Below are positions 8,801 to 15,774 of a stretch of DNA of 43,338 nt, one piece after another. Where the stretch lies: NCBI GenBank assembly GCA_031291055.1, contig JARLJU010000344.1, positions 1 to 43,338 of the forward strand. The letters are read 5' to 3'. Numbering within the stretch: the stretch's first letter is position 1; every line of letters starts with the position of its first letter. The translations under genes and the position numbers were made by a program. A model generated the notes under the pieces. The model searched no databases. It saw only the letters and a list, made by a program, of their open reading frames with translations, and was not told where the DNA came from. Source of the DNA: Rudaea sp. (GTDB lineage Bacteria; Pseudomonadota; Gammaproteobacteria; Xanthomonadales; Rhodanobacteraceae).

Positions 8801-9433
8801 TCGGGCGCAGCCGGTCCCGGTGGGTCAAGCTACCTGGATGATGTCGATACGCACACCTACCTGGCGCTCGATCCGCCCTGGCAGATCACCAACACCGCGG
8901 CAAGCAACGGCAGCTACAGCTATCACAGTGCCGCCGATAACCAGTCCTATCCGTCGAACACCTGCGCCGCCGCGACCACGCCGGCGTTGACGTTGACGGC
9001 ACATCCGCAGCTCAGCTATGCGGCGCAATACAACCTGGAGAGCGAGTGGGACGGCGTCGTCGTGGAAATTTCCACCGACGGCACCAACTGGAACGACTTG
9101 CCGCCGACCGGCGGTTATCCGGATGCGCTGAGCCAGACCCAGTCGCCGCCGGTCAACGCCTGCGGCTACGCCGCAACACAGGGCGCGTTCACTGGCAAAT
9201 CCACGGCCGCATCGGCGAGTGCGGCGAACGACGACCCTGCGCCGCTCGCGTTCAGACGTTTCGGCAGCGATCTTTCCGCCTATGCCGGGCAGAAGGTGCA
9301 GATCCGTTTCCGCTTGTCGTCGGACCCAGCCACCGAGTTCGCGGGCTTCTTCCTCGACGAAGTGCGCGTGAACGATGCCGACGAAATCTTCGCCGACGGC
9401 TTCGAGGGACCGGGCGCGAATGTTTGCCACTAA
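5867..9433 (+). CDS. Secreted S8 (subtilisin) family serine peptidase with C-terminal beta domains
   Basis: A 1188-residue exported protease. A signal peptide (MLPTRAVLAVSMLCALAPLA, cleavage near RA-AID) is followed by a propeptide-like region of about 230 residues. In the catalytic domain the triad is D285 (GIADTGLDHN), H362 (FHGTHTSG) and S556 (SGTSMATP). After it come a jelly-roll-like prepeptidase/P-type domain (YTLRVRATG), two fibronectin III-like modules, and a final beta-sandwich ending DEIFADGFEG. The tail motif looks like a C-terminal targeting or processing signal of this bacterial group. The open frame continues upstream into antisense hslO, so ATG 5867 was chosen for the signal peptide. 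The last 14 nt overlap mtgA. Confidence 0.9.
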   Translation: MLPTRAVLAVSMLCALAPLARAAIDPRMPLPASVPLPAALSADAGLLLLKGGAFDPLVQRLDFSATGAAATVDARYALVQFKAGTLAPRAHLQRLGADVVGYVPNNAYQVRLNAGNLDGLRADPAVRWADAITAGMKLDPALWSGNAASPGTDAAADAKAIVVVHGFAGESAGTLAGALKKSVGDAMVVLINERADAPRVRVRVPATELSRLIAAATALDGVAWVEPFRQPRVSNDGSPGPLQGDAATCATPVPPASGQMPFPCASTPMWDYGLVGNGQILGIADTGLDHNAAWFSAYTFANPGGGTTTNVEITAADNPAPVPPAIGLTYPQNKVYAYWVQPGATAYDNTQICPGGFPNEFHGTHTSGTLAGDAAGTFGGITYLAATPTNPNHDHGDGMAPNAQILFQDIGNDNDGCLYINDLRATLDQAFAGGARIHSDSWGSADGGEYEGDDADVDAEMWKLQDMLIAVAAGNSGPSSVSTGSPGNAKNALTVGALGHDVSQIVASFSSRGPTADGRLKPDIVAPGVNIVSALGDSSNGATIEAPQTQALSGTSMATPTTAGNAALMREYFSEGFYPRGTRNGGDTLNPSGMLMKAVLLNGTLTIPPTWPDDNVGWGRMWLASNLYFDYAPDGSGSGSTRRMRYWERPNSAGMATGDVHTYTLANVQASQEFRVTLVWYDPAAALGAAVALVNNLDLEVVAPDGTLYRGNVFQNAVSVAGGSADVVNTVEAVRLIAPVGGAYTLRVRATGVPGNGDAGSDAQGYALVASGAFGLPDQAALPAPTDVAVRADDLGGIVIGFTPAPAAQAYQLYRAAGTCATALQGDFRMVATASGGSLTDTLSQGGYSYAYEVRGVSNDVEGEHSSCVDAVSNAACTLQPSFDQAGIAAAGANASCSVNLTWPAATSNCPAAPGIHFQVSRDTHPYFTAPGVIASSVTAETYADTAVVDGQPYYYQIIALDGANNASVPMRTVGTTPSGAAGPGGSSYLDDVDTHTYLALDPPWQITNTAASNGSYSYHSAADNQSYPSNTCAAATTPALTLTAHPQLSYAAQYNLESEWDGVVVEISTDGTNWNDLPPTGGYPDALSQTQSPPVNACGYAATQGAFTGKSTAASASAANDDPAPLAFRRFGSDLSAYAGQKVQIRFRLSSDPATEFAGFFLDEVRVNDADEIFADGFEGPGANVCH

Positions 9434-10139
9434 GCGCCGCCGACCGTTGTGGCGGCGAATCCTGCGCGCGGTGTTCATTGCGATTTTCGTCTGGGTTGTG
9501 CTGAGTTGGCTTGCGGTACTGCTGCTGCGTTTCGTGCCGCCGTTGACCTCGGCCTTCATGCTGGAACGCCGCGTGCAGGCTTGGCGTCACGGCGAAAAGG
9601 ATTTTTCCATCAAGTACCATTGGGTACCCTGGGAAAAAGTTTCCGCCGAATTGCCGATTGCAATGATCGCCGGCGAGGACCAGAAATTTCCGCACCACCA
9701 CGGCTTCGATGTGCAGGCGATCCAAACCGCACTCGACGAGGCTGACGAAGGCGAGCGCCTGCGCGGAGCCAGCACCATCTCCCAGCAGACCGCCAAGAAC
9801 CTGTTCCTGTGGGGCGGGCGCAGTTTTGTGCGCAAGGGCCTGGAAGCTTACTTCACCGTACTGCTGGAAATCAGCTGGCCGAAGCGCCGCATCCTCGAGG
9901 TCTACGTGAACATCGCCGAATTCGGCGATGGTATCTACGGAGCGGATGCAGCGGCGCGGGAATATTTCCACAAGGCGCCCGCGCAGCTCAGCGCGCACGA
10001 GGCAGCCCTGCTTGCAGCGGTATTGCCGAACCCGAAGAAGTTGCGCGCGGATCGACCGTCCGCGTATGTGAACAATCGCGCGGAATGGATCGAACGTCAG
10101 GTGCACCAACTTGGCGGCGCGGGTTATCTGCCGCGATAG
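9420..10139 (+). CDS. mtgA: Monofunctional biosynthetic peptidoglycan transglycosylase
   Basis: A 239-residue GT51 glycosyltransferase that polymerises lipid II into glycan strands at the inner membrane. A basic N-terminus and one TM segment (about residues 12-36) precede the catalytic domain. Family motifs are all present: AGEDQKFPHHHGF with the catalytic Glu, RGASTISQQTAKNLFLW, KRRILEVYVNIAEFG and AALLAAVLPNP. It has no transpeptidase domain, which separates it from bifunctional penicillin-binding proteins. ATG 9420 lies inside the end of the subtilase gene; the 14-nt overlap suggests translational coupling, although the functions are not obviously linked. Confidence 0.95.
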   Translation: MFATKRRRPLWRRILRAVFIAIFVWVVLSWLAVLLLRFVPPLTSAFMLERRVQAWRHGEKDFSIKYHWVPWEKVSAELPIAMIAGEDQKFPHHHGFDVQAIQTALDEADEGERLRGASTISQQTAKNLFLWGGRSFVRKGLEAYFTVLLEISWPKRRILEVYVNIAEFGDGIYGADAAAREYFHKAPAQLSAHEAALLAAVLPNPKKLRADRPSAYVNNRAEWIERQVHQLGGAGYLPR

Positions 10140-10819
10140 CGCTCGCCGTGTGCCGTATCCGTGGCTCGCGGTTCGAGCAGCCGCAGCGCCAGCATGGCGA
10201 TCATCATGCCGACGCACTGGGCGGCGACGAACGCCGCTACATCCTGCGGCCGGATGCCCGCAAACGTCGTGGTCAGGCTGCGCGCCAGCGTTACCGCCGG
10301 ATTGGCGAAAGACGTCGATGCCGTGAACCAGTAGGCACTGGCGATGTAGGCGCCGACCAGCGCAGGCACCGCCTGCGGCCGCGAGCGCCGTCCGAGCAGG
10401 ATCGTCAGCACCAGGCCCGTGGTTGCGACGGCCTCGCTCAGTCCCTGATCCAGCCCCGTGCGCACCCGCGTGCCGACGGCGATTGGCGTCAGGCCGAACA
10501 TCAGGTGAGCCAGCACCACGCCGCACACGGCGCCGGCGATTTGCGCACAAATATACATTGCACAGTCGCGCCAGCGCATTTCGCCGCACCAGGCGAACGC
10601 CAGGCTCACGACCGGATTGAAATGCGCGCCGCAGATGGGACCGAACAATTCGATCAACACCCACAGGCCCAGGCCGGTCGCGATCGAGTTCGCAAGCAGC
10701 GCGATCGCCGCATTGCCCTGGGCGAGGATTTCGCCCATATGCCCCGAGCCGACGACGATGGCGAGCAGGGCTGCGGTACCCAGCCATTCGGCAAACAGGC
10801 GCCGGGGATGCGCGCTCAT
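10124..10819 (-). CDS. aqpS: MIP-family aquaglyceroporin of the arsenic operon (AqpS type)
   Basis: A 231-residue channel with six predicted TM segments and the two half-helix motifs NPV (68-70, AHFNPVVS) and NPA (173-175, SFANPAVT). Its ATGA overlap with arsC makes it the last gene of the arsenic operon. In Sinorhizobium, AqpS is known to replace ArsB/Acr3: arsenite made by ArsC leaves down its gradient through the channel. No arsB, acr3 or arsA is present here, so the same role is inferred. The end overlaps mtgA by 16 nt on the opposite strand. Confidence 0.9.
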   Translation of the reverse strand: MSAHPRRLFAEWLGTAALLAIVVGSGHMGEILAQGNAAIALLANSIATGLGLWVLIELFGPICGAHFNPVVSLAFAWCGEMRWRDCAMYICAQIAGAVCGVVLAHLMFGLTPIAVGTRVRTGLDQGLSEAVATTGLVLTILLGRRSRPQAVPALVGAYIASAYWFTASTSFANPAVTLARSLTTTFAGIRPQDVAAFVAAQCVGMMIAMLALRLLEPRATDTAHGERYRGR

Positions 10820-11223
10820 GAGTCCGCGCTGCTTGCATCCAGTTCGGCCAGCAGGGCCAGCACGCGCCGTTCGATCTCGTCGCGCACGCGACGGAAACCG
10901 TCGTCGTCCAGGGCCTTCGGATCAGGCAGGCCCCAGTCGACGCGGCGCGCAGCCGGAATCCATGGGCAGGCATCGCCGCAACCCATCGTCACCACGGCAT
11001 CGAACTGCGCGTCCGGGATTTCATCCAACGATTTGGAATGTTGCGTGCCCAGGTCGCAGCCGCGCTCGGCCATGAATGCGATCGTGCGCGGATTGATCTT
11101 GCCCGAAGGTCGCGAACCGGCTGACATTGAGAGCAGCCGCGGGCCGCCGTGCCTGCGAGCGAAGGCTTCGGCCATCTGGCTGCGATTGGAATTTTCCACG
11201 CAGACGAACAGGATGCGCTTCAT
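10816..11223 (-). CDS. arsC: Arsenate reductase, low-molecular-weight phosphatase (thioredoxin-coupled) type
   Basis: A 135-residue protein reducing arsenate to arsenite. The P-loop CVENSNRS carries nucleophile C8. The second and third redox cysteines are probably C82 and C86 (TMGCGDACPW), and the general-acid loop is WGLPDPK. This is the Bacillus/pI258-like thioredoxin-dependent fold, not the glutaredoxin-dependent E. coli type. The start overlaps the arsI stop and the stop overlaps the aqpS start, both as ATGA. Confidence 0.93.
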   Translation of the reverse strand: MKRILFVCVENSNRSQMAEAFARRHGGPRLLSMSAGSRPSGKINPRTIAFMAERGCDLGTQHSKSLDEIPDAQFDAVVTMGCGDACPWIPAARRVDWGLPDPKALDDDGFRRVRDEIERRVLALLAELDASSADS

Positions 11224-11699
11224 CCGCAGCGCGCATTACTGCTTGCCGACGGGCCGCAGCACGCGGTCGTCAGCGCTGCGGCGGTTTTCGACGCTGGCGT
11301 GCAGCACGCTGCAGCGTCGGTGGGAGCGGAATATGTCGTCGCGGCCGCATGAGTGAAGAAACTCTCCCAGCGCACGCCCTGCGGATCTTCGGCCCAGTAC
11401 TTGTCCGACTTCGCGTAACAGCAGGTAGTGCCGGTTTCCGCGAGTCTGAACGCATCGGCGGCCGTGAGGCGTGCGCCGATCTCCGCCAGTTCCGCGGCAT
11501 TGTCCGCCTGCAGGCCGAGATGATCCACGCCCGCCGCGCGTTCGCGTTGCGAAATGGCGAAGTTCAGGCGCGGATCGTCGAGTATCCACTTGGCGTAGTC
11601 GGGCTTGAGCACGCTCGGCCCGCTGCCGAAGAGCTGCGAATAAAAGCCGATGCTGGCATCGAGATTGCGGACATTGACGTGAACATGAAAGCGCTTCAT
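11220..11699 (-). CDS. arsI: ArsI/CadI family dioxygenase (C-As lyase type)
   Basis: A 159-residue vicinal oxygen chelate protein. Likely metal ligands are H5, H60 (VDHLGL) and E112 (WESFF). The vicinal C93-C94 in TTCCYAKSDKYW corresponds to the pair that binds trivalent organoarsenicals in characterised ArsI, which cleaves the C-As bond of methyl- or aryl-arsenicals. The C-terminus adds two more CC pairs (132-133, 147-148) and C158, a likely extra metalloid-binding tail. CadI-like proteins share this fold, so substrate range is not proven. ATG 11699 overlaps the arsR stop as ATGA; the open frame upstream runs through arsR in another frame. Confidence 0.85.
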   Translation of the reverse strand: MKRFHVHVNVRNLDASIGFYSQLFGSGPSVLKPDYAKWILDDPRLNFAISQRERAAGVDHLGLQADNAAELAEIGARLTAADAFRLAETGTTCCYAKSDKYWAEDPQGVRWESFFTHAAATTYSAPTDAAACCTPASKTAAALTTACCGPSASSNARCG

Positions 11700-12049
11700 C
11701 GGCGGATTCTCCGTTTCGGTTTGATCGTTGCCGGCGCGCAGGCAGCCGCGCCGGTGCCGCAGGGCATGCCGGCGCAGCAGTTTTCGGTGAGATGGGCGAG
11801 CAGGGCGTTCATGTGCGCATAATCGGCCCAGCACCAGATATTGCGGCCATCGCGCCGATCATTGACCAGCCCCGCCCGGCGCAGCACATTCAGGTGATTA
11901 GTCAGCGTGGCGCCGGCATGCCCGGTCGCAGCCATCAGCGCGCCAACCGTGACCCCATCCGGCCCCGCCTGCACCATGCGGCGATACAGATCCAGCCGAT
12001 TCACATGAGCCAGCGCCTTCAGCGTGTCTACCGCATCTGATATTTTCAT
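11696..12049 (-). CDS. arsR: ArsR/SmtB family transcriptional repressor
   Basis: A 117-residue winged-helix repressor. The recognition helix region is GHAGATLTNHLNVLRRAGLV and the beta-wing is DRRDGRNIW. Cysteines C91, C92 and C97 near the C-terminus are arranged much like the arsenite site of Acidithiobacillus ArsR (C95/C96/C102), so As(III) sensing at the C-terminal helix is likely. It heads the operon arsR-arsI-arsC-aqpS. Its ATG lies within the operator palindrome and only about 9 nt past the -10 box, so the mRNA is probably leaderless. Confidence 0.93.
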   Translation of the reverse strand: MKISDAVDTLKALAHVNRLDLYRRMVQAGPDGVTVGALMAATGHAGATLTNHLNVLRRAGLVNDRRDGRNIWCWADYAHMNALLAHLTENCCAGMPCGTGAAACAPATIKPKRRIRR

Positions 12050-12086
12050 AATTCCGGAATTATGGAAATATTTTCGCGATTGTCAA
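12041..12086 (-). promoter_or_regulatory. arsR promoter with superimposed ArsR operator
   Basis: On the minus strand TTGACA (12086-12081), a 16-bp spacer and CATAAT (12064-12059) make a near-consensus sigma-70 promoter. A perfect 18-bp palindrome CATAATTCCGGAATTATG (12047-12064) covers the -10 box, the expected transcription start and the arsR ATG (12047-12049). Outer flanks extend the symmetry to 30 bp (12041-12070) with a single mismatched pair. Repressor bound here would block polymerase directly. Confidence 0.85.
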
Positions 12087-12166
12087 GCCGCTGTCATGCG
12101 GCTGCGGTTTCACGGCCGCGCTGCTTCGGCTAGGATGCTGGCTGATTTCCTGCGCCGTCTGATCGC

Positions 12167-13123
12167 ATGTCCGCACTCGCCGTCGTTGTCCCCGCCTTCA
12201 ACGAAGGCGAGAGCTTGCGCGAATTCCACGCGCGGCTTGCGGCCGTGCTCGACAAGCTGGATCTGAGCAGCGAAGTGCTCTATGTCGACGATGGCAGCCG
12301 CGACGACACCTGGACGGTGATGTGCGCGTTGCGCGAGTCCGATCCGCGCGTGGCCACGCTGAAGCTCAGCCGGAATTTCGGCAAGGAACTGGCGCTGACC
12401 GCGGGCCTGGACCACGTCGATGCCGATGCGGTGATCGTGATCGATGCCGATTTGCAGGATCCGCCGGAACTGATTCCCGAATTCGTGCGCGGGTGGCGCG
12501 AAGGCTACGATGTCGTCTACGGCACGCGCTCGACGCGTGCCGGCGAGAGCCGCCTGAAGAAACTTACCGCAGGCGCGTTCTACCGGGTGATGGAACGCCT
12601 GAGCGCGACGCCGGTGCCGCGCGATACCGGAGATTTCCGCCTGCTCAGCCGGCGCGCGCTGGACGCGATGAAACGCCTGCGCGAACGTCAGCGCTTCATG
12701 AAGGGCCTGTTTGCCTGGGTTGGCTATCGGCAGAAGGCTGTGGTCTACGACCGCGATGCGCGTTTCGCCGGAAGCAGCAAGTTCAACTATTGGCGCTTGT
12801 GGAATTTCGCCCTCGAGGGCATCACCTCGTTTTCCACGGCGCCGTTGAAGATAGCAACCTACGTGGGCGTTTTCACCGCCATGCTGGCTTTCGTGTTCGG
12901 CCTGGTCGTGTTCGCGCGCGCGCTGATCTACGGTGATCCGGTGCGCGGCTATCCGAGCCTGCTGCTCGTGGTTCTGTTCCTCGGCGGCGTTCAGCTGATG
13001 GCGCTGGGCCTCATCGGCGAATACCTGGGCCGGTTGTACCTGGAAGCAAAGCAGCGGCCGCTATATCTGATCGAAGAACACCACGGCCCGCAAGCCAATG
13101 ATCGCGGCGGTTCTGGTCCCTGA
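12167..13123 (+). CDS. GT2 family glycosyltransferase, DPM1/GtrB-like, with two C-terminal TM segments
   Basis: A 318-residue enzyme with a GT-A domain (VVVPAFNEGESL, VDDGSRDDT, VIDADLQDPPELI, RDTGDFRLL) followed by two hydrophobic helices (about 228-252 and 265-288). This architecture is that of polyprenyl-phosphate glycosyltransferases such as GtrB, which move a sugar from a nucleotide donor to undecaprenyl phosphate at the inner membrane. The sugar cannot be predicted. The gene is divergent from the arsenic operon and its stop codon lies in the hairpin at 13101-13134. Confidence 0.88.
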   Translation: MSALAVVVPAFNEGESLREFHARLAAVLDKLDLSSEVLYVDDGSRDDTWTVMCALRESDPRVATLKLSRNFGKELALTAGLDHVDADAVIVIDADLQDPPELIPEFVRGWREGYDVVYGTRSTRAGESRLKKLTAGAFYRVMERLSATPVPRDTGDFRLLSRRALDAMKRLRERQRFMKGLFAWVGYRQKAVVYDRDARFAGSSKFNYWRLWNFALEGITSFSTAPLKIATYVGVFTAMLAFVFGLVVFARALIYGDPVRGYPSLLLVVLFLGGVQLMALGLIGEYLGRLYLEAKQRPLYLIEEHHGPQANDRGGSGP

Positions 13124-13134
13124 ACCGCCGCGAT
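13101..13134. terminator. Long perfect hairpin between convergent genes
   Basis: A 13-bp perfect stem (ATCGCGGCGGTTC / GAACCGCCGCGAT) with an 8-nt loop sits between the glycosyltransferase and the OmpA-family gene. It contains the glycosyltransferase stop codon. Neither side has a proper T-tract, so it may stall polymerase or protect 3' ends rather than act as a standard intrinsic terminator. Confidence 0.55.
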
Positions 13135-13145
13135 GCAGCCTTTCG

Positions 13146-14024
13146 TCAGCGTGTTGCGACGCTCGTCTGCACGGTGACTTCGACGCGGCGATTTTGCTGG
13201 CGCCCGGCTTCCGTGGCATTCGAGGCAACCGGGTAGTCCGGTCCCAGGCCCTGGGTGGAAATGCGCGCGGGATCGATCCCGTGCTGCACCAGGTAAGCCT
13301 TCACGGCTTGCGCGCGCTGCAACGACAGGTCCAGATTGTGGTCGCGGCTGCCGGTCGAATCGGTATGGCCGTCAATCGCCATGCTCGATCTGGGATCATC
13401 GCTGAGTGCACGCCCGAGCTGGTCGAGTGTCCGTGCCGCACCCGGCTTCAATTCCGCGCGGTCGACCTCAAACAGAAAGTCGCCCAGGGTCACGACGAAG
13501 CCGCGTTGCGTCTGCTGTGCCTGCAGGTCGGCCAGATCCGCGCGCAATGAATCGACTTCCGATTGAGTCGCACGTGCATCCTGTCGCGCCGCTTGCGCGT
13601 CACGATGCTCCGCATCGGCCGCGGCCAAGGCGCCGACCGTTGCTGCCTGTGCGTCGCGCAACTGGCGCGTTCTCGCATCCACGAGCAGGCGGTCGCGCTC
13701 GGCACCCAGGTCCTTGCCGCGGATTTCCGCATAGCGGGCAAGACCCGCGGCTTCGGCGGTCTGTGCCAGGCGTTCGGCGATGTAGATTCGGTGCTCGTAT
13801 TCATGCGCATCCATGTGGCGGCCCTCGGCGGCCAGCAGGTTGACCGCGGCATCGGCTTCACCCAATTCGGTCGGCGCATTCGGCGCGATACGGGGATCGC
13901 CGTGCAGCCGATCCATTTGGTTCTGCAGCCGCATTACTTCGGGCGGCGGCCCCGGCGGAACAGTGGCGCAGGCACCCAGCGCAAGCATGCCCGCGGCGAT
14001 GGCGGTGCGGATCAATTGGCTCAT
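13146..14024 (-). CDS. DUF4398/OmpA-domain lipoprotein
   Basis: A 292-residue envelope protein. The leader ends in a lipobox (LALGAC, Cys19). A DUF4398 segment (about 45-110) is followed by a long coiled coil rich in Ala, Gln and Asp. The C-terminal OmpA-like peptidoglycan-binding domain (about 170-285) has FEVDRAELKPGA, DGHTDSTGSRDHNLDLS and the conserved QNRRVEV end. It probably tethers the outer membrane to peptidoglycan. ATG 14024 has AGGAGA 6 nt upstream and overlaps the stop of the upstream DUF4398 gene as ATGA. Confidence 0.9.
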   Translation of the reverse strand: MSQLIRTAIAAGMLALGACATVPPGPPPEVMRLQNQMDRLHGDPRIAPNAPTELGEADAAVNLLAAEGRHMDAHEYEHRIYIAERLAQTAEAAGLARYAEIRGKDLGAERDRLLVDARTRQLRDAQAATVGALAAADAEHRDAQAARQDARATQSEVDSLRADLADLQAQQTQRGFVVTLGDFLFEVDRAELKPGAARTLDQLGRALSDDPRSSMAIDGHTDSTGSRDHNLDLSLQRAQAVKAYLVQHGIDPARISTQGLGPDYPVASNATEAGRQQNRRVEVTVQTSVATR

Positions 14025-14404
14025 GGCTGTTCTCCTGCAATACCAAGCTGTTCGCGCAGACTGCGCACCGTGGTTTCGATCTCCGCGGTAGCCGCTTCGG
14101 CGCGATGCTGTCGGGCCCGTGCTGCCGCGAGATTTGCGTCCGCCTTGGCGTTGCCAGCACTGAAGACGCTTTCCAGCCACTTGTGATGATCGAAGGCAGC
14201 CTGTGCGCTGCCCAGCATGTCGTGTGCATCGTTGAGGTCGGTCGCGGCATATTGCGCGGCGTCCGCGCGCTCGGCCGACTCAATCGTCGTGCCGGCCTCG
14301 GTCATTGCCAGCTCGGCGTCCTTGCGGTCGGCGGCCCTGGCTGCAAATGGCAAAGCCAAGACCAGAACCATTACCGCTGCCGCTTTTGCAAATCCTGCAT
14401 TCAT
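14021..14404 (-). CDS. Exported DUF4398 protein
   Basis: A 127-residue product with a Sec signal peptide (cleavage after AARA) and an Ala-rich helical DUF4398 domain: repeated Ala/Glu/Asp heptads and DLNDAHDMLGSAQAAFDHHKW. The start has a strong GGAGGAG site 7 nt upstream. It is translationally coupled (ATGA) to the DUF4398-OmpA lipoprotein, which carries a related helical domain, so the two probably act together in the periplasm. Molecular function is unknown. Confidence 0.85.
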   Translation of the reverse strand: MNAGFAKAAAVMVLVLALPFAARAADRKDAELAMTEAGTTIESAERADAAQYAATDLNDAHDMLGSAQAAFDHHKWLESVFSAGNAKADANLAAARARQHRAEAATAEIETTVRSLREQLGIAGEQP

Positions 14405-14751
14405 GGCGTACTCCTCCATAGTCCTGCCCATGCTGACGTCTTGTCGCAGCAAGTGGTGTGCCCGCAGCAAGTAGTATGCCCCGCCGCGGTTTGAACAGAA
14501 TGCAGCGCAGGTGCGCAAGAATTCTTCGTTGCGGCGCGCGCTTACGTCACTTGTTCGTGGAGCAGATGGCGCGCGTCGCGGCGGTGGCCGTTTGCAAGTT
14601 GAGCGAATACGCCGGCGCCGTCATGCAAGTTGCGAATTGTTGCTGGCCGTCGGCAACGGCGCGCAGTGCAAAACGCATGTCCACCAGGCGATGCCACCGC
14701 GCGCTAGAATGTCTTCCTGGGGCAAATCGCACATCGTGCGAAGGAGGCGTC
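14405..14751. other. Divergent intergenic region of the DUF4398 operon and CBS gene
   Basis: This 347-bp region holds the two Shine-Dalgarno sites at its ends (GGAGGAG leftward, AAGGAGG rightward) and an imperfect 18-bp tandem repeat at 14446-14481. I see no convincing small gene. Open frames from 14458 and 14511 read into the CBS gene region but lack a ribosome site and family features before 14752. Confidence 0.5.
14446..14481. repeat. Imperfect 18-bp tandem repeat
   Basis: GCAGCAAGTGGTGTGCCC (14446-14463) is followed directly by GCAGCAAGTAGTATGCCC (14464-14481), two mismatches in 18. It lies 42 bp upstream of the DUF4398 start codon, in its promoter/leader region. Confidence 0.85.
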
Positions 14752-15180
14752 ATGAGACTGGTCAAACACCTGCTGGAAGGCAAGGGCGGCGCGATTCACG
14801 CCGTCGGGCCGGACCAGCCCGTACTCGACGCGATCCGCGCCATGGCCGAAAAAGTCGTCGGTGCGCTGCTGGTGATGGATGGCACGCAATTGCTCGGCAT
14901 CGTGTCGGAGCGCGACTATGCGCGCAAGGTCATCCTGCTCGGGCGCTCGTCGGCACAGACTGCGGTGCGCGAGATCATGACCGCATCGGTATTGACCGTG
15001 GCGCCCGGCGACAGCGTCAATCATTGCATGAAGCTCATGACCGACCGTCGCGTCCGGCACTTGCCCGTTGTCGAAGAGGGCAAGGTGATCGGCGTGCTTT
15101 CGATCGGTGATCTGGTCAAAGCGGTGATCGACGACCAGGCCGAGCAGCTCGAGCACCTGCAGCGATACATCGCCGGGTGA
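14752..15180 (+). CDS. Tandem CBS-domain protein
   Basis: A 142-residue cytosolic protein made of two CBS domains: about 8-65 (VLDAIRAMAEKVVGALLVM, LLGIVSERDYARKV) and 75-130 (MTASVLTVAPGDSVNHCMKL, VRHLPVVEEGKVIGVLSIGD). Such stand-alone pairs bind adenine nucleotides and modulate partner proteins; no partner is evident here. ATG 14752 has a textbook AAGGAGG 6 nt upstream, which overrides the longer open frame beginning at 14458. Confidence 0.92.
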   Translation: MRLVKHLLEGKGGAIHAVGPDQPVLDAIRAMAEKVVGALLVMDGTQLLGIVSERDYARKVILLGRSSAQTAVREIMTASVLTVAPGDSVNHCMKLMTDRRVRHLPVVEEGKVIGVLSIGDLVKAVIDDQAEQLEHLQRYIAG

Positions 15181-15222
15181 CTGATTGACCAGGTTCAGCT
15201 GCCCGACGGGATGTGATCGCCC

Positions 15223-15774
15223 GTGAGCCTTGACCCCGCCCTGCGTGCCCGCCTGCATGGCCTTTTGGCCGACTACGGGGCCAAGGTACGCCGCCTGATC
15301 GAAGGCCACGGCCTGGCCCAGCACGGCATCGATCCGGCCGATATCGAGCAGGAGGTACGCATCCGGCTGTGGAAAGCGCTGGAACGTGACCGGAATGCGG
15401 CCTTTCATACGTCTTATATCCAGAGAGTGGTGCTGTCGACGGTGATCGACGCCATCCGCGCCGCCAATTCGCGCCCGGCCGAGGCTTTGCCGGACGAGAA
15501 CGAGGAAAGCGCTGCGGCCTTGGTCGAACACCGTGCCGGACCGGAGCAGAATGCCGGTGGCGTGCAGGATTTCGGGCGTGTTGCGGCCTGTCTGGCGGAG
15601 TTGCCGGAACGCCGGCGCGAAGCGGTAACCCTGCATTTGCAGGGGTTCACGCCACGCGAGATTGGCGAGTTCGGCGGCACCTCGGAAGAAGCGGCACGCA
15701 AGCTGCTCGAACGGGGAATGCAAACCCTGCGCGAGCGTCTTGTGGAGCTGGGTTTTGGAGAATTCGATGACTAA
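15223..15774 (+). CDS. Small sigma-70 family RNA polymerase sigma factor
   Basis: A 183-residue protein of ECF size. Region 2 is around DIEQEVRIRLWKALERD and VVLSTVIDAIRAANS; region 4 helix-turn-helix is around LAELPERRREAVTLHLQGF and EEAARKLLERGMQTLRE. It is the only sigma-like gene in the window. The start is GTG, with a weak ribosome site. The end overlaps the next gene by 8 nt, so the two are co-translated, as is usual for a sigma factor and its regulator. Confidence 0.85.
   Translation: MSLDPALRARLHGLLADYGAKVRRLIEGHGLAQHGIDPADIEQEVRIRLWKALERDRNAAFHTSYIQRVVLSTVIDAIRAANSRPAEALPDENEESAAALVEHRAGPEQNAGGVQDFGRVAACLAELPERRREAVTLHLQGFTPREIGEFGGTSEEAARKLLERGMQTLRERLVELGFGEFDD

Noticed and set aside
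13101..13134. Hairpin as a standard rho-independent terminator
   Set aside because: The 13-bp stem is perfect but neither strand has a T-tract after it, so it is listed as a hairpin between convergent genes with reduced confidence.
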